A DNA stretch of 10,654 bases from Bacteroidales bacterium. GTDB lineage: Bacteria > Bacteroidota > Bacteroidia > Bacteroidales > P3. The translations under genes were made by a program, and so were the position numbers. Location: contig JAFWBF010000076.1 of assembly GCA_017507285.1 (NCBI GenBank), positions 1-10,654 on the forward strand. The letters are read 5' to 3'. Of this stretch, positions 1-6,863 are shown in pieces; the stretch's first letter is position 1, and each line of letters starts with the position of its first letter. Under the pieces are notes generated by a model. It ran no database searches, was not told where the DNA came from, and saw nothing but the letters and a program-made list of their open reading frames with translations.

Positions 1-1
1 G

Positions 2-331
2 CTGGCCGACGATGTGTCGAAAATGTGTTCGGCCTCGCCCGCCGATGTGCTTATGCACGTAAGGGCCTTGGAGCAGTGCATAGGGTGGCACCTGGCCCAT
101 AGCAACGTGGTGAAGCTCGACAGCCTTGGCACCTTTTACCCTTCCATAAACGCCTCGGCAGTAGATTCGCCCGAAAAGGTGAATCAATTCTCCATCAAGA
201 GGTTGGGTGTCCTATTCCGCCCCTCGGAGCGTTTGAAGGAGCTGATAAACAAAGCCGGTGTAAAGCTGGCCGACAAGAGGATTTTCGAAGCCGAAACACA
301 CCCGACAAGAAAATTTATGAAAGACGAATAA
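2..331 (+). CDS. HU-like DNA-binding protein (HU-HIG type), 5' end cut by window
   Basis: The reading frame is open from base 2, so the true start lies upstream of the window; an in-frame GTG at 14 falls inside the domain and is an unlikely start. The visible 109 residues contain the second half of an HU/IHF fold: a helical segment (about 10-32), then SLGTFYP (41-47), the beta-arm region, and the closing VLFRPSERLKELINKAG block (70-86). The same blocks occur in the next two genes, so the three are paralogues. HU-like proteins of this Bacteroidetes subfamily ('HU domain fused to wHTH, Ig or Gly-rich motif') are taken to bind DNA in the nucleoid; the specific role is unknown. The C-terminal tail is short and charged. 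It lies 49 nt ahead of the next gene with no promoter seen between, so co-transcription is likely. Family assignment is firm; function is inferred. Confidence 0.82.
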   Translation: MADDVSKMCSASPADVLMHVRALEQCIGWHLAHSNVVKLDSLGTFYPSINASAVDSPEKVNQFSIKRLGVLFRPSERLKELINKAGVKLADKRIFEAETHPTRKFMKDE

Positions 332-366
332 TTATTTTAAATAACGTAATCTATAAACACTTAAAC

Positions 367-374
367 AAAGGAGG
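367..374 (+). promoter_or_regulatory. Strong Shine-Dalgarno (AAAGGAGG) for second HU-like gene
   Basis: AAAGGAGG sits 6 nt before the ATG at 381, near-perfect complementarity to the 16S rRNA tail at good spacing. Bacteroidota genes generally do not rely on such sites, and the other protein genes here (for example 1475, 2046, pyrD, kdsD) have A/T-rich leaders without one. It fixes the start at 381. Confidence 0.75.
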
Positions 375-380
375 TAAAAC

Positions 381-797
381 ATGGCAAAGAAACGCTATTG
401 GACCTACGAGGCAAAGAAAAAGAAAGTCTTGAAACAAGACAAATGGGTGGCAACCCTTCGCCGCCAAGATCATCTTACGTTGGACGAAACATCGGAAATG
501 GTATCCATACGAGGCAGCATCCTGCCCGGCGAAGTGAGAGGCCTGCTGCGTGCATATCTCGAACAAATACGCTACCATGTGCTGAAAGGCGACAGCGTAA
601 ACATACAAGGATCAGGCACTTTCTACCCAAAGATGACATCAAAAATGGTAGATACCGCCGCCGAAGCTACGGTAAGCAACTGCGTGAAAGACATCACCAT
701 TGGCTTTCGCCCCAGCAACGAACTAAAAGAAATTATTAACAAGTCGGGATTCCGTGCCTTTTCGCCGGCCGACAATGCAACACCAAGGGAGGAATAG
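381..797 (+). CDS. HU-like DNA-binding protein (HU-HIG type), second of three
   Basis: A 138-residue protein. The first ~20 residues are very basic and Lys-rich (KAKKKKVLK-like). The HU-like fold follows: helices at about 32-68, GSGTFYP at 77-83, a variable beta-arm stretch, and IGFRPSNELKEIINKSG at 107-123. The final 15 residues are polar and acidic (ending TPREE). The layout matches both neighbours, so the cluster arose by duplication with strong divergence. The family is expected to bind and bend DNA as a dimer; no specific target can be read from the sequence. The start is set by the Shine-Dalgarno at 367-374. Only 2 nt separate its TAG from the next ATG, which suggests translational coupling. 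The HU genes look richer in G+C than the genes downstream. Confident on family, not on role. Confidence 0.85.
   Translation: MAKKRYWTYEAKKKKVLKQDKWVATLRRQDHLTLDETSEMVSIRGSILPGEVRGLLRAYLEQIRYHVLKGDSVNIQGSGTFYPKMTSKMVDTAAEATVSNCVKDITIGFRPSNELKEIINKSGFRAFSPADNATPREE
787..792 (+). promoter_or_regulatory. Shine-Dalgarno (GGGAGG) for third HU-like gene
   Basis: GGGAGG lies inside the last codons of the preceding gene (CCA AGG GAG GAA TAG), 7 nt before the ATG at 800. The arrangement supports coupled translation. It could be a chance effect of the codons, but the match to the site at 367-374 argues otherwise. Confidence 0.55.
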
Positions 798-799
798 TT

Positions 800-1282
800 A
801 TGGATCTGCAACTGGTAAAAACAAAAATGGGCATAGGACCCAAAAAAGGACAAGAGCAATACACTCTGAAACGTGTAAGTTATGGCAATATAACATCCGA
901 AGCCATACTGGAAGAAATACAGTCGGCATCAACCTTTAGCAGCGCCGACGCCGAGGCCATCATCAGCGCCTTTGCAGGTGTGATGATCGAAGGCATCGCC
1001 GATGGCCGAATTGTAGACCTTGGTGTGCTGGGAACCATCTACCCAAAAATAACTGCCAAGGCCGTAGACACAAAAGAGGAATGCACCGTCGAGACCATCA
1101 AAACCAAAAGCATCCTCTACCGCCCCGATGCCGACCTTTCGGACGAAGCCAAGAAGATGAAACTGCGTATTATTGACGTACTTCCGTCCGACCCCTCCAC
1201 CACCAATCCCGACGATAATGAGCCCGACAGCGGCGGATCTACACCCGGCGGTGGCTCCGGCGGCGACGACCTGGTGGGATAG
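800..1282 (+). CDS. HU-like DNA-binding protein with glycine-rich C-terminal tail
   Basis: A 160-residue protein. An N-terminal extension (1-30, basic) precedes the HU-like fold: helices at about 32-68, LGVLGTIYP at 74-82, an arm region, and SILYRPDADL at 104-113. The C-terminal tail (about 129-160) is low in complexity, rich in Ser, Pro, Asp and Gly, with GGGSGG near the end. A Gly-rich tail on an HU-like domain is one of the three architectures that define HU-HIG proteins in Bacteroidetes. The tail is probably disordered and may mediate protein contacts; that is inference. It is the last gene of the triplet and is followed by a hairpin terminator. The closing block is the most diverged of the three (the helix after YRP lacks the LKEIINK pattern). 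Family call is strong; function unknown. Confidence 0.85.
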   Translation: MDLQLVKTKMGIGPKKGQEQYTLKRVSYGNITSEAILEEIQSASTFSSADAEAIISAFAGVMIEGIADGRIVDLGVLGTIYPKITAKAVDTKEECTVETIKTKSILYRPDADLSDEAKKMKLRIIDVLPSDPSTTNPDDNEPDSGGSTPGGGSGGDDLVG

Positions 1283-1335
1283 AACCTCATTCCGGTTTCG
1301 GAACAATTGTATGAGATTTTCATTGTGTTAAAAAT

Positions 1336-1364
1336 AGGGCTGAAAACTTTTTTGTTTCAGCCCT
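1336..1364 (+). terminator. Hairpin terminator after the HU-like genes
   Basis: A perfect 10-bp stem (1336-1345 with 1355-1364, core GGGCTGAAA/TTTCAGCCC) has a 9-nt loop. The T-run is weak downstream (TTAACTTTAT), so termination may be partial. It lies about 54 nt after the last HU stop codon and before the next promoter. Confidence 0.6.
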
Positions 1365-1397
1365 TAACTTTATCAAAAATATTAATTAGAGAATATA

Positions 1398-1429
1398 TTT
1401 GGTGGAGTGGAAAAAAATGTGTAATTTTG
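1398..1429 (+). promoter_or_regulatory. Bacteroidetes-type promoter for the outer-membrane pair
   Basis: TTTG (1398-1401), a 20-nt spacer and TAATTTTG (1422-1429) match the Bacteroidetes -33/-7 consensus. Transcription would start near 1436-1440, giving a leader of about 35-40 nt before the ATG at 1475. The leader is A/T-rich with no Shine-Dalgarno. Confidence 0.7.
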
Positions 1430-1474
1430 CCCCCCGAAAATCACATCATAATTAATGTTTAAAAAGATATAAAA

Positions 1475-2014
1475 ATGAGAAAGGTAAATTTGATGAAAGG
1501 TTTGTTAACCCTAATGTTGACAGCTGTTTGTACACTTGGACTAAACGCTCAGGATAAGCTGGAAGGAACTAATAAAAACATGGAATACGAGTATTCAATT
1601 TCTACAAAAACCACAATGTTTCAAGACAGCATCGGAGCTATGTCGGTAAATATAGCCAACCGATATGTTTTTACAGAAAGATTTTCGTTGGGTGTGCAAA
1701 TATCTCCAACCTTCTTTACCTACTATTCCGATAAATCGGACGAGTTATATACCAAGGACAATGATTTGTTTTTGCCCGTATTGATATCATTCCGCTACGA
1801 TATTCTTCCAAAAGGAAAAATTTCGCCTTATTTTACTGCCAACTTTGGTACCGGTATATTGTTTAGCGAAGCCGACAGATGGGTGTTGCACGGCGGTGCC
1901 TATGTAGGTTTGGACTTCTTTAGAAGAGAATTGTTTAGCTTGTTTGTCGAATTTGGGTTAGATTATGGCGTGTTAGGCATATATACTCCTTTCAAAATCG
2001 GTTTCCGTTTGTAG
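1475..2014 (+). CDS. Small outer-membrane beta-barrel protein, first of a tandem pair
   Basis: A 179-residue exported protein. It opens with a signal peptide (basic MRKVNLMK, hydrophobic core to about residue 23, likely cleavage around LNAQ, 23-26). The rest is a series of short alternating amphipathic strands (for example MSVNIANRYVF, LGVQISPTFFTYY, LFLPVLISFRYDI, HGGAYVGLDFF, LFVEFGLDYGVLG, FKIGFRL) with Asp/Lys-rich turns. This pattern suits a small eight- to ten-stranded OmpA/OmpW-like barrel in the outer membrane. It is homologous along its length to the next gene, 31 nt downstream. It has a good promoter of its own. No enzyme or receptor motif is visible, so the substrate or role is unknown. 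I do not recognise a named gene. Confidence 0.75.
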   Translation: MRKVNLMKGLLTLMLTAVCTLGLNAQDKLEGTNKNMEYEYSISTKTTMFQDSIGAMSVNIANRYVFTERFSLGVQISPTFFTYYSDKSDELYTKDNDLFLPVLISFRYDILPKGKISPYFTANFGTGILFSEADRWVLHGGAYVGLDFFRRELFSLFVEFGLDYGVLGIYTPFKIGFRL

Positions 2015-2045
2015 TAAATAGAAAGTATAAATATAAATATTACAA

Positions 2046-2591
2046 ATGAAAAATAAATTTATCAGTAGAAATGTTGTATTATTTGTTGCAACGATGTTGA
2101 TGGGTTCAACCCTCGGCGTTAAGGCACAGTTTAATACCAAAGAGAAAACAGAGGAATATGAGTTTGCAATTTCGCCCAAAACCAGTATCGTATACGAGCA
2201 GATAGATGTAATCTCATTAAGTTTTGCGGCTCGTTATTGTTTCAACAACAATGCTTCGTTGGGGCTTCAAACTACTCCTACTTTTTATACTTACATGGAA
2301 CAAACCACCGAGACAACTTTGACATATCGTAACGATGTGTTTCTGCCATTGATGCTTACCTTTCGGTATACTATGTTGCCTTACGAGAAAATTTCGCTCT
2401 ACGTTAATCTGAATGCCGGTGCGGGAATTTACTTTGCCGATAATGGTGGCGAGGCTTTCGGATTGCATGGCGGTTTGTATCTGGGTGCAGATTTGTTGCA
2501 ACGCGAAAACTTTGATTTGTTTGTCGAATTAGGTGTTGAATACAGTGTCCTAGGGCCGTTAACGCCTTTGCGAGTGGGCTTCCGCCTATAG
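2046..2591 (+). CDS. Small outer-membrane beta-barrel protein, second of a tandem pair
   Basis: A 181-residue paralogue of the preceding protein. The signal peptide spans about residues 1-28 (MKNKFISR, hydrophobic stretch, cleavage near VKAQ). Shared blocks include EYEF-IS-KT near the mature N-terminus, SLGLQ-TPTF-TY, the NDVFLPLMLTFRY strand, the KISLYVNLNAGAGIYF strand, LHGGLYLGADL, LFVELGVEYSVLGPLTP and the closing GFRL. Conservation is highest in the strands and lowest in the loops, as expected of beta-barrels whose surface loops diverge. No promoter is seen in the 31-nt gap, so it is probably co-transcribed. A long hairpin follows it. Function is unknown; paired paralogues may form one complex or may be a recent duplication. 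Confidence 0.75.
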   Translation: MKNKFISRNVVLFVATMLMGSTLGVKAQFNTKEKTEEYEFAISPKTSIVYEQIDVISLSFAARYCFNNNASLGLQTTPTFYTYMEQTTETTLTYRNDVFLPLMLTFRYTMLPYEKISLYVNLNAGAGIYFADNGGEAFGLHGGLYLGADLLQRENFDLFVELGVEYSVLGPLTPLRVGFRL

Positions 2592-2651
2592 TACAGCCGA
2601 AGAAAAACTAAATTCGGTAGCCTATTTTATCAAAGAGTGAAAGTAAAAAAT

Positions 2652-2693
2652 AAAATAAGTTCTCGTAGCCCGGTGGTTGCGAGAACTTATTTT
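2652..2693. terminator. Bidirectional hairpin terminator between convergent units
   Basis: A 14-bp perfect stem (AAAATAAGTTCTCG at 2652-2665 with its complement at 2680-2693) can extend through the loop with G-U pairs to about 19 bp and a 4-nt loop. On the minus strand it is followed by a T-rich run, 21 nt after the pyrD stop; on the plus strand TTTTGTTTG follows. It can therefore serve both the outer-membrane pair and the pyrD unit. Confidence 0.8.
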
Positions 2694-2714
2694 GTTTGGT
2701 GCTGTGGCACCATT

Positions 2715-3614
2715 TTATATTATGCCTATAATATCGTGGATGTCGGCAATATTGTGGCGGTCCAAGTATTCTTGTATGCCTTCTATTACCTTTATCGTTA
2801 CTGTTGGGTCTATAAAGTTGGCAGTTCCTATTTCCACGGCAGTGGCTCCGGCCATCAAAAACTCCAACGCATCGTATGCCGACGATATACCGCCCAAACC
2901 TATCACAGGTATTTTTACCGCCTTCGACACCTGCCATACCATTCGTACAGCCACCGGTTTGACTGCCGCCCCCGACAATCCTCCGGTTATGGTTGAGAGT
3001 ACGGGTTTGCGACGCTCTACATCTACAGCCATTCCAAGCATAGTGTTGATGAGCGACACAGAGTCGGCACCCGCGCCTTCCACAGCTTGGGCTATCTCTA
3101 CAATGTTGGTAACGTTGGGTGTGAGCTTAACTATCAAAGTTTTGGAGTATACTTTTCGTACTTCGCTTACTACTTGTGCAGCCATATCGGCATTAGTGCC
3201 AAACCCCATACCGCCTTTTTTTACATTGGGGCATGAGATATTTAGTTCTATTGCAGGTATATTGTCCAATGCGTTTATTTTGCTTGCCGTTTCGCAATAT
3301 TCATCTATTGTGGAGCCGGACACATTTACTATGATGTTTGTGTCGAAATGGCGTATTCGTGGATAGATATTGTTGCAGAAAGCGTCGACACCTACGTTTT
3401 GCAGTCCTACGGCATTTAGCATTCCCGATGGCGTTTCGGCCATACGCGGATAGGGGTTTCCCTCGCGGTGGCTGCCGGTAGTACCTTTTACAATAATACC
3501 TCCCAGCCGATTGATATCAATAAAGTCGGCAAACTCTTCGCCGTAGCCAAAAGTTCCCGAAGCGGTCATTACAGGATTCTTTAGCTTTAGTTTATGTATA
3601 TTTACTTCTAACAT
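2715..3614 (-). CDS. pyrD: Dihydroorotate dehydrogenase, class 1B catalytic subunit
   Basis: A 299-residue TIM-barrel flavoenzyme, the usual length for PyrDB. It oxidises dihydroorotate to orotate in de novo pyrimidine synthesis with FMN. Visible family landmarks are ASGTFGYG (18-25), the FMN lysine K44 in VKGTT, NAVGLQN (67-73), the NISCPN loop with catalytic Cys128 (class 1 uses Cys; class 2 uses Ser), K163 in VKLTPN, SLINT (187-191), and the FMN phosphate loops GLGGISS (239-245) and EIGT (261-264). Cys plus an adjacent pyrK identifies class 1B, which passes electrons to NAD+ through PyrK. It follows pyrK by 42 nt on the same strand and is the last gene before a terminator. The protein would be soluble, in an alpha2beta2 complex with PyrK. 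No key residue is missing. Confidence 0.95.
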   Translation of the reverse strand: MLEVNIHKLKLKNPVMTASGTFGYGEEFADFIDINRLGGIIVKGTTGSHREGNPYPRMAETPSGMLNAVGLQNVGVDAFCNNIYPRIRHFDTNIIVNVSGSTIDEYCETASKINALDNIPAIELNISCPNVKKGGMGFGTNADMAAQVVSEVRKVYSKTLIVKLTPNVTNIVEIAQAVEGAGADSVSLINTMLGMAVDVERRKPVLSTITGGLSGAAVKPVAVRMVWQVSKAVKIPVIGLGGISSAYDALEFLMAGATAVEIGTANFIDPTVTIKVIEGIQEYLDRHNIADIHDIIGII

Positions 3615-3656
3615 TTCGTGATCTATTACGGGTTTATTACAAAAAAATACTTTGTT

Positions 3657-4427
3657 TTAGGAGTTGCACCATTTGGTTAGGTCTTTGGCGTAGAATACAG
3701 GGCCTTCCTTGCATACACACTTATGTCCTTCGTCGGTATCGGCAACGCAACATAGGCATGCACCTATACCACAAGCCATATTGTTCTCCAACGACACTTC
3801 GCAGTCAATACCTTTTTCATTGGCGTATCGTGCTATTGCTTTCATCATAGGGTTGGGGCCGCAAGTGACTATACGATCGTATGCTTTGCCAAAAACGGAG
3901 TGCGATGTTACCAATCCTTTTTCGCCCAGGCTACCATCTTCGGTAGCGAAGTGCAGGTCGGCATATTTGCCAAACTCATCCTTTATTGGTATAAGGTCGG
4001 CAGTGCGTCCGCCAAGTAGAACAGTGGGGCGTATGCCTTTGGCGTGGTAGCAACGTGCGGTATGCAGCAACGGTGCCAAGCCACAACCACCGCCTACAAG
4101 CAATACCTTGTGCCCTTCTACCGAAAAGCCTTTGCCTAGCGGATAAACGAGGTTGAGGCTTTCGCCAATTTCTAGTTGCGAAAGGGTAGAGGTGCCTTTG
4201 CCTACTATCTGTATGAGTAGCGAAAGGGTATTGGCTTTTTCGTCAACGTCATGAATAGATATCGGCCGACGCAGATATACGTTCTTGTTGTTTTTTACTT
4301 CCACCTCTACAAATTGGCCGGGCATTATCACGGGGAGGGTAGAGGGGTGCTTGAGCACTAGTTTGAAATACTGTGGACCGTAGTTTTCTTTGCCCACGAT
4401 GGTGAAATTTGTTATATGTTTAGTCAT
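3657..4427 (-). CDS. pyrK: Dihydroorotate dehydrogenase electron-transfer subunit
   Basis: A 256-residue FAD and [2Fe-2S] protein that moves electrons from the FMN of PyrD to NAD+. The N-terminal barrel has the FAD-binding YLRRPISI motif (51-58). The nucleotide-binding domain has LLVGGGCGLAPLL (109-121) and the TCGPNPMM motif (188-195). The C-terminal iron-sulphur region shows CGIGACLCC, with likely ligands C219, C224, C227 and C239 (CKEGPVF). The spacing of the first three (CX4CX2C) matches PyrK, and the last Cys lies just before GPVF as in the family. There are extra cysteines at 226 and 237. It sits 82 nt downstream of recQ and 42 nt upstream of pyrD, so it may be read from recQ or from its own weak promoter; I see no clear TAnnTTTG in the gap. 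Confidence 0.95.
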   Translation of the reverse strand: MTKHITNFTIVGKENYGPQYFKLVLKHPSTLPVIMPGQFVEVEVKNNKNVYLRRPISIHDVDEKANTLSLLIQIVGKGTSTLSQLEIGESLNLVYPLGKGFSVEGHKVLLVGGGCGLAPLLHTARCYHAKGIRPTVLLGGRTADLIPIKDEFGKYADLHFATEDGSLGEKGLVTSHSVFGKAYDRIVTCGPNPMMKAIARYANEKGIDCEVSLENNMACGIGACLCCVADTDEGHKCVCKEGPVFYAKDLTKWCNS

Positions 4428-4447
4428 AAATAATATTGTTATCGTTT

Positions 4448-4459
4448 AGTAACGTTACT
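4448..4459. promoter_or_regulatory. 12-bp perfect palindrome upstream of pyrK
   Basis: AGTAACGTTACT reads the same on both strands, 20 nt before the pyrK start. A dimeric repressor site is possible; chance is also possible at this length. No known operator is matched. Confidence 0.25.
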
Positions 4460-4509
4460 GTTCTTTTTACTTTTAAGCCTATGTTTGTGAAAGTGCATGC
4501 TTGTGTAGC

Positions 4510-6738
4510 TTATCCATTGTCCGAAAGAAATTTCATTCTCATCAGTCTTATTTCTTCTTCAGAATAATCTTCATCGGCCAGTTCGTCTATGGCATCTTGT
4601 ATGGAATTGCTTTCGGCTTCCATAAAATATTCGTATATCACTTCTTGGTGTTCTTCTTCGATATAATCGTTTATATAGAAATCTATGTTTAGTTTTGTAC
4701 CCGATGCGATGATGTGTTCCATTTCGGTTAGTAGTTCATTCATGGTCATATTTCGACCTTGAGCGATGTCTTCAAGAGATATTTTGCGATCTATGGCTTG
4801 TATTATATATACTTTATTGCCCGATTTGTTGACTACCGAGCGAACCACTATATCTTGCGGACGTTCTATATTGTTTTCTTTTACATATTCTTTTATGAGT
4901 TCGATAAAAGGTAGTCCGTATTTCTTGGCCTTGTTAATGCCTACACCGGTTATCATGCTCATCTCTTCTACTGTTGTAGGATATTGTATTGTCATATCTT
5001 TAAGCGAACGTTCTTCAAATATTACGTACAATGGCAGCTGCTCTTTTTCGGCCATGCTTTTAAGCAGTTTTTTCAGTTGTATGAACAATACTTCGTCGCC
5101 TACAGAGCTGCCGTTCGATGGTTGGGTGGCTATTATTTCTTCGTTGGCTTCTTCGGAGTAGTCGTGGTCACAGGGTACGTATATTGGATACGGCTTCTTT
5201 AAGAATTTCATGCCCAAAGTTGTTACTTTAAGTACCCCGAAACTTTCTATCTCTTTGTGTACAAAACCTTCAAATATTGCTTGTCGTATTACTGCTTTCC
5301 AATACAAAATATCGCGGTCGATACCTTTGCCAAATTCGTTGAGTAGGTGATGTTTGTATATTTTTGTATGAGAGTTGTATCGACCCAATATTACATCTAT
5401 TACTACCTTTGCTTTGAATGACTGCTGTACGGCAAGTATTGTTTCTAATACATATATCATCTCTTCTTTCGATTCGATACGTTCTTTTGGCTTTAGGCAG
5501 TTGTCGCAACATCCGCAGTTTTCTACAGAGTAGTCTTCGCCAAAGTATTTAAGCAAGTTCATCCTTCTACATACCGACGATTCGGCATACGATACCATTT
5601 CTTGTATCAGTTGGTTTGCCATTTCTTGTTCGGCCATATTTTTGTCGGAAAAGAATTTATATAGGCGCTCCACATCTTGGTCGGAGTAGAAAGCTATGCA
5701 TTTGCCTTCACCACCATCGCGACCGGCACGTCCGGTTTCTTGATAATAGCTTTCAAGGCTTTTTGGTATATCGTAGTGGATAACGAAACGTACATCGGGC
5801 TTGTCTATTCCCATTCCAAAAGCTATTGTGGCTACAATAACGTCAACATCTTCCATTAGGAATTTGTCTTGGTTTTCGTTGCGTGTTTTGTTGTCCATAC
5901 CGGCATGGTATGGTAGAGCTTTTATGTTGTTTACTATCAAAAGTTCGGCCAATTCTTCTACACGTTTGCGTGTAAGGCAATATATTATTCCGGATTTGTT
6001 TGGATTCTCTTTTATGAATCGTATTATTTCTTTGTGCAGTTGCATATTGTCTGTCGGCTTTGGTCGTACTTCGTAGTATAGGTTTGGCCGGTTGAACGAC
6101 GATACAAACAGCTTGGCATTTTCCATCTTTAGGTTTTTGATGATGTCTTGTTGTACTTTTGGTGTTGCCGAGGCTGTAAGTGTAAGAACTGGTGCTTTTT
6201 TGTTGATATTGTCTATGGCGGCTCTCAGTTTTCTGTATTCGGGGCGAAAGTCGTGTCCCCAGTCTGATATGCAATGAGCTTCGTCAATAGCAAAAAATGA
6301 TATATGTAATTGGCTTAGAAATTCAACGGTGTCTTCTTTTGATAATGTTTCGGGAGCAATGTATAGTAGTTTTGTTTTCCCAAGAAGTACGCTGTCTTTT
6401 ACTTCTTTTGTTTGTACTCGTGATAGAGAAGAGTTGAGGAAGTGGGCTATAGATTCGTTGCCCGAATTGTATCGCACTGCATCTACTTGGTTTTTCATCA
6501 GTGCTATTAGTGGCGATACTACAATGGCCATTCCGTCCGACATTATCGCGGGAAGTTGATAACACAACGATTTGCCACCTCCGGTAGGCATGATAACAAA
6601 TGTATCATTTCCTTCCAAAATGCTGCGAATTATTGCTTCTTGTTCACCTTTGAATTGGTCAAAACCGAATGTTTTCTTCAACATTTCTTGAAGATTTATC
6701 GTAGTAGTGTTTTTCTTTTCGTCTGATTGTATTGTCAT
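4510..6738 (-). CDS. recQ: RecQ-type ATP-dependent DNA helicase
   Basis: A 742-residue 3'-to-5' superfamily 2 helicase of recombination and fork repair. Motif 0 is around residues 24-33, Walker A is PTGGGKS (51-57), the DEAH box is 152-155, the TASAT motif is 188-192, and motif VI is QETGRAGRDG (333-342). The RQC zinc site is formed by Cys390, Cys408, Cys411 and Cys414, followed by a winged-helix region (about 425-515). An HRDC domain lies at about 547-625, then a C-terminal extension (630-742) with a helix-turn-helix-like segment and a very acidic end. The extension makes it longer than E. coli RecQ (about 610 residues), as I recall for Bacteroidetes RecQ. It diverges from kdsD across 125 nt, and pyrK follows in the same direction. 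All catalytic motifs are intact. Confidence 0.95.
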   Translation of the reverse strand: MTIQSDEKKNTTTINLQEMLKKTFGFDQFKGEQEAIIRSILEGNDTFVIMPTGGGKSLCYQLPAIMSDGMAIVVSPLIALMKNQVDAVRYNSGNESIAHFLNSSLSRVQTKEVKDSVLLGKTKLLYIAPETLSKEDTVEFLSQLHISFFAIDEAHCISDWGHDFRPEYRKLRAAIDNINKKAPVLTLTASATPKVQQDIIKNLKMENAKLFVSSFNRPNLYYEVRPKPTDNMQLHKEIIRFIKENPNKSGIIYCLTRKRVEELAELLIVNNIKALPYHAGMDNKTRNENQDKFLMEDVDVIVATIAFGMGIDKPDVRFVIHYDIPKSLESYYQETGRAGRDGGEGKCIAFYSDQDVERLYKFFSDKNMAEQEMANQLIQEMVSYAESSVCRRMNLLKYFGEDYSVENCGCCDNCLKPKERIESKEEMIYVLETILAVQQSFKAKVVIDVILGRYNSHTKIYKHHLLNEFGKGIDRDILYWKAVIRQAIFEGFVHKEIESFGVLKVTTLGMKFLKKPYPIYVPCDHDYSEEANEEIIATQPSNGSSVGDEVLFIQLKKLLKSMAEKEQLPLYVIFEERSLKDMTIQYPTTVEEMSMITGVGINKAKKYGLPFIELIKEYVKENNIERPQDIVVRSVVNKSGNKVYIIQAIDRKISLEDIAQGRNMTMNELLTEMEHIIASGTKLNIDFYINDYIEEEHQEVIYEYFMEAESNSIQDAIDELADEDYSEEEIRLMRMKFLSDNG

Positions 6739-6762
6739 TAATCTATTTCTTTCAAAAACTCA

Positions 6763-6770
6763 CAAATTTA
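6763..6770 (-). promoter_or_regulatory. Likely -7 element of the recQ promoter
   Basis: On the minus strand these bases read TAAATTTG, a full match to TAnnTTTG. The start of transcription would be roughly 15-20 nt ahead of the recQ ATG. I find no matching -33 TTTG at the right distance, so the call is tentative. Confidence 0.4.
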
Positions 6771-6796
6771 TTCTTCTCCAAACGCAAATATTTTTG

Positions 6797-6804
6797 TAAT
6801 TTTG
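6797..6804 (+). promoter_or_regulatory. Likely -7 element of the kdsD promoter
   Basis: TAATTTTG matches TAnnTTTG. No TTTG lies 19-21 nt upstream. Transcription would start near 6811, giving a leader of about 50 nt. It is back-to-back with the recQ element at 6763-6770. Confidence 0.45.
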
Positions 6805-6863
6805 CGTCCGATTTCTGAATGTAAAGTTATGAATATTTTTTCACACTACAAAATAAATTTCAC

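Noticed and set aside
398..739. A 113-codon frame inside the second HU-like gene
   Set aside because: Overlapping plus-frame shadow; the HU-like frame has a strong ribosome binding site and clear homology to its neighbours.
2677..3366. A 229-codon plus-strand open frame opposite pyrD
   Set aside because: It lies wholly inside the antisense of pyrD, whose protein shows intact catalytic and FMN motifs. The antisense product has no family features.
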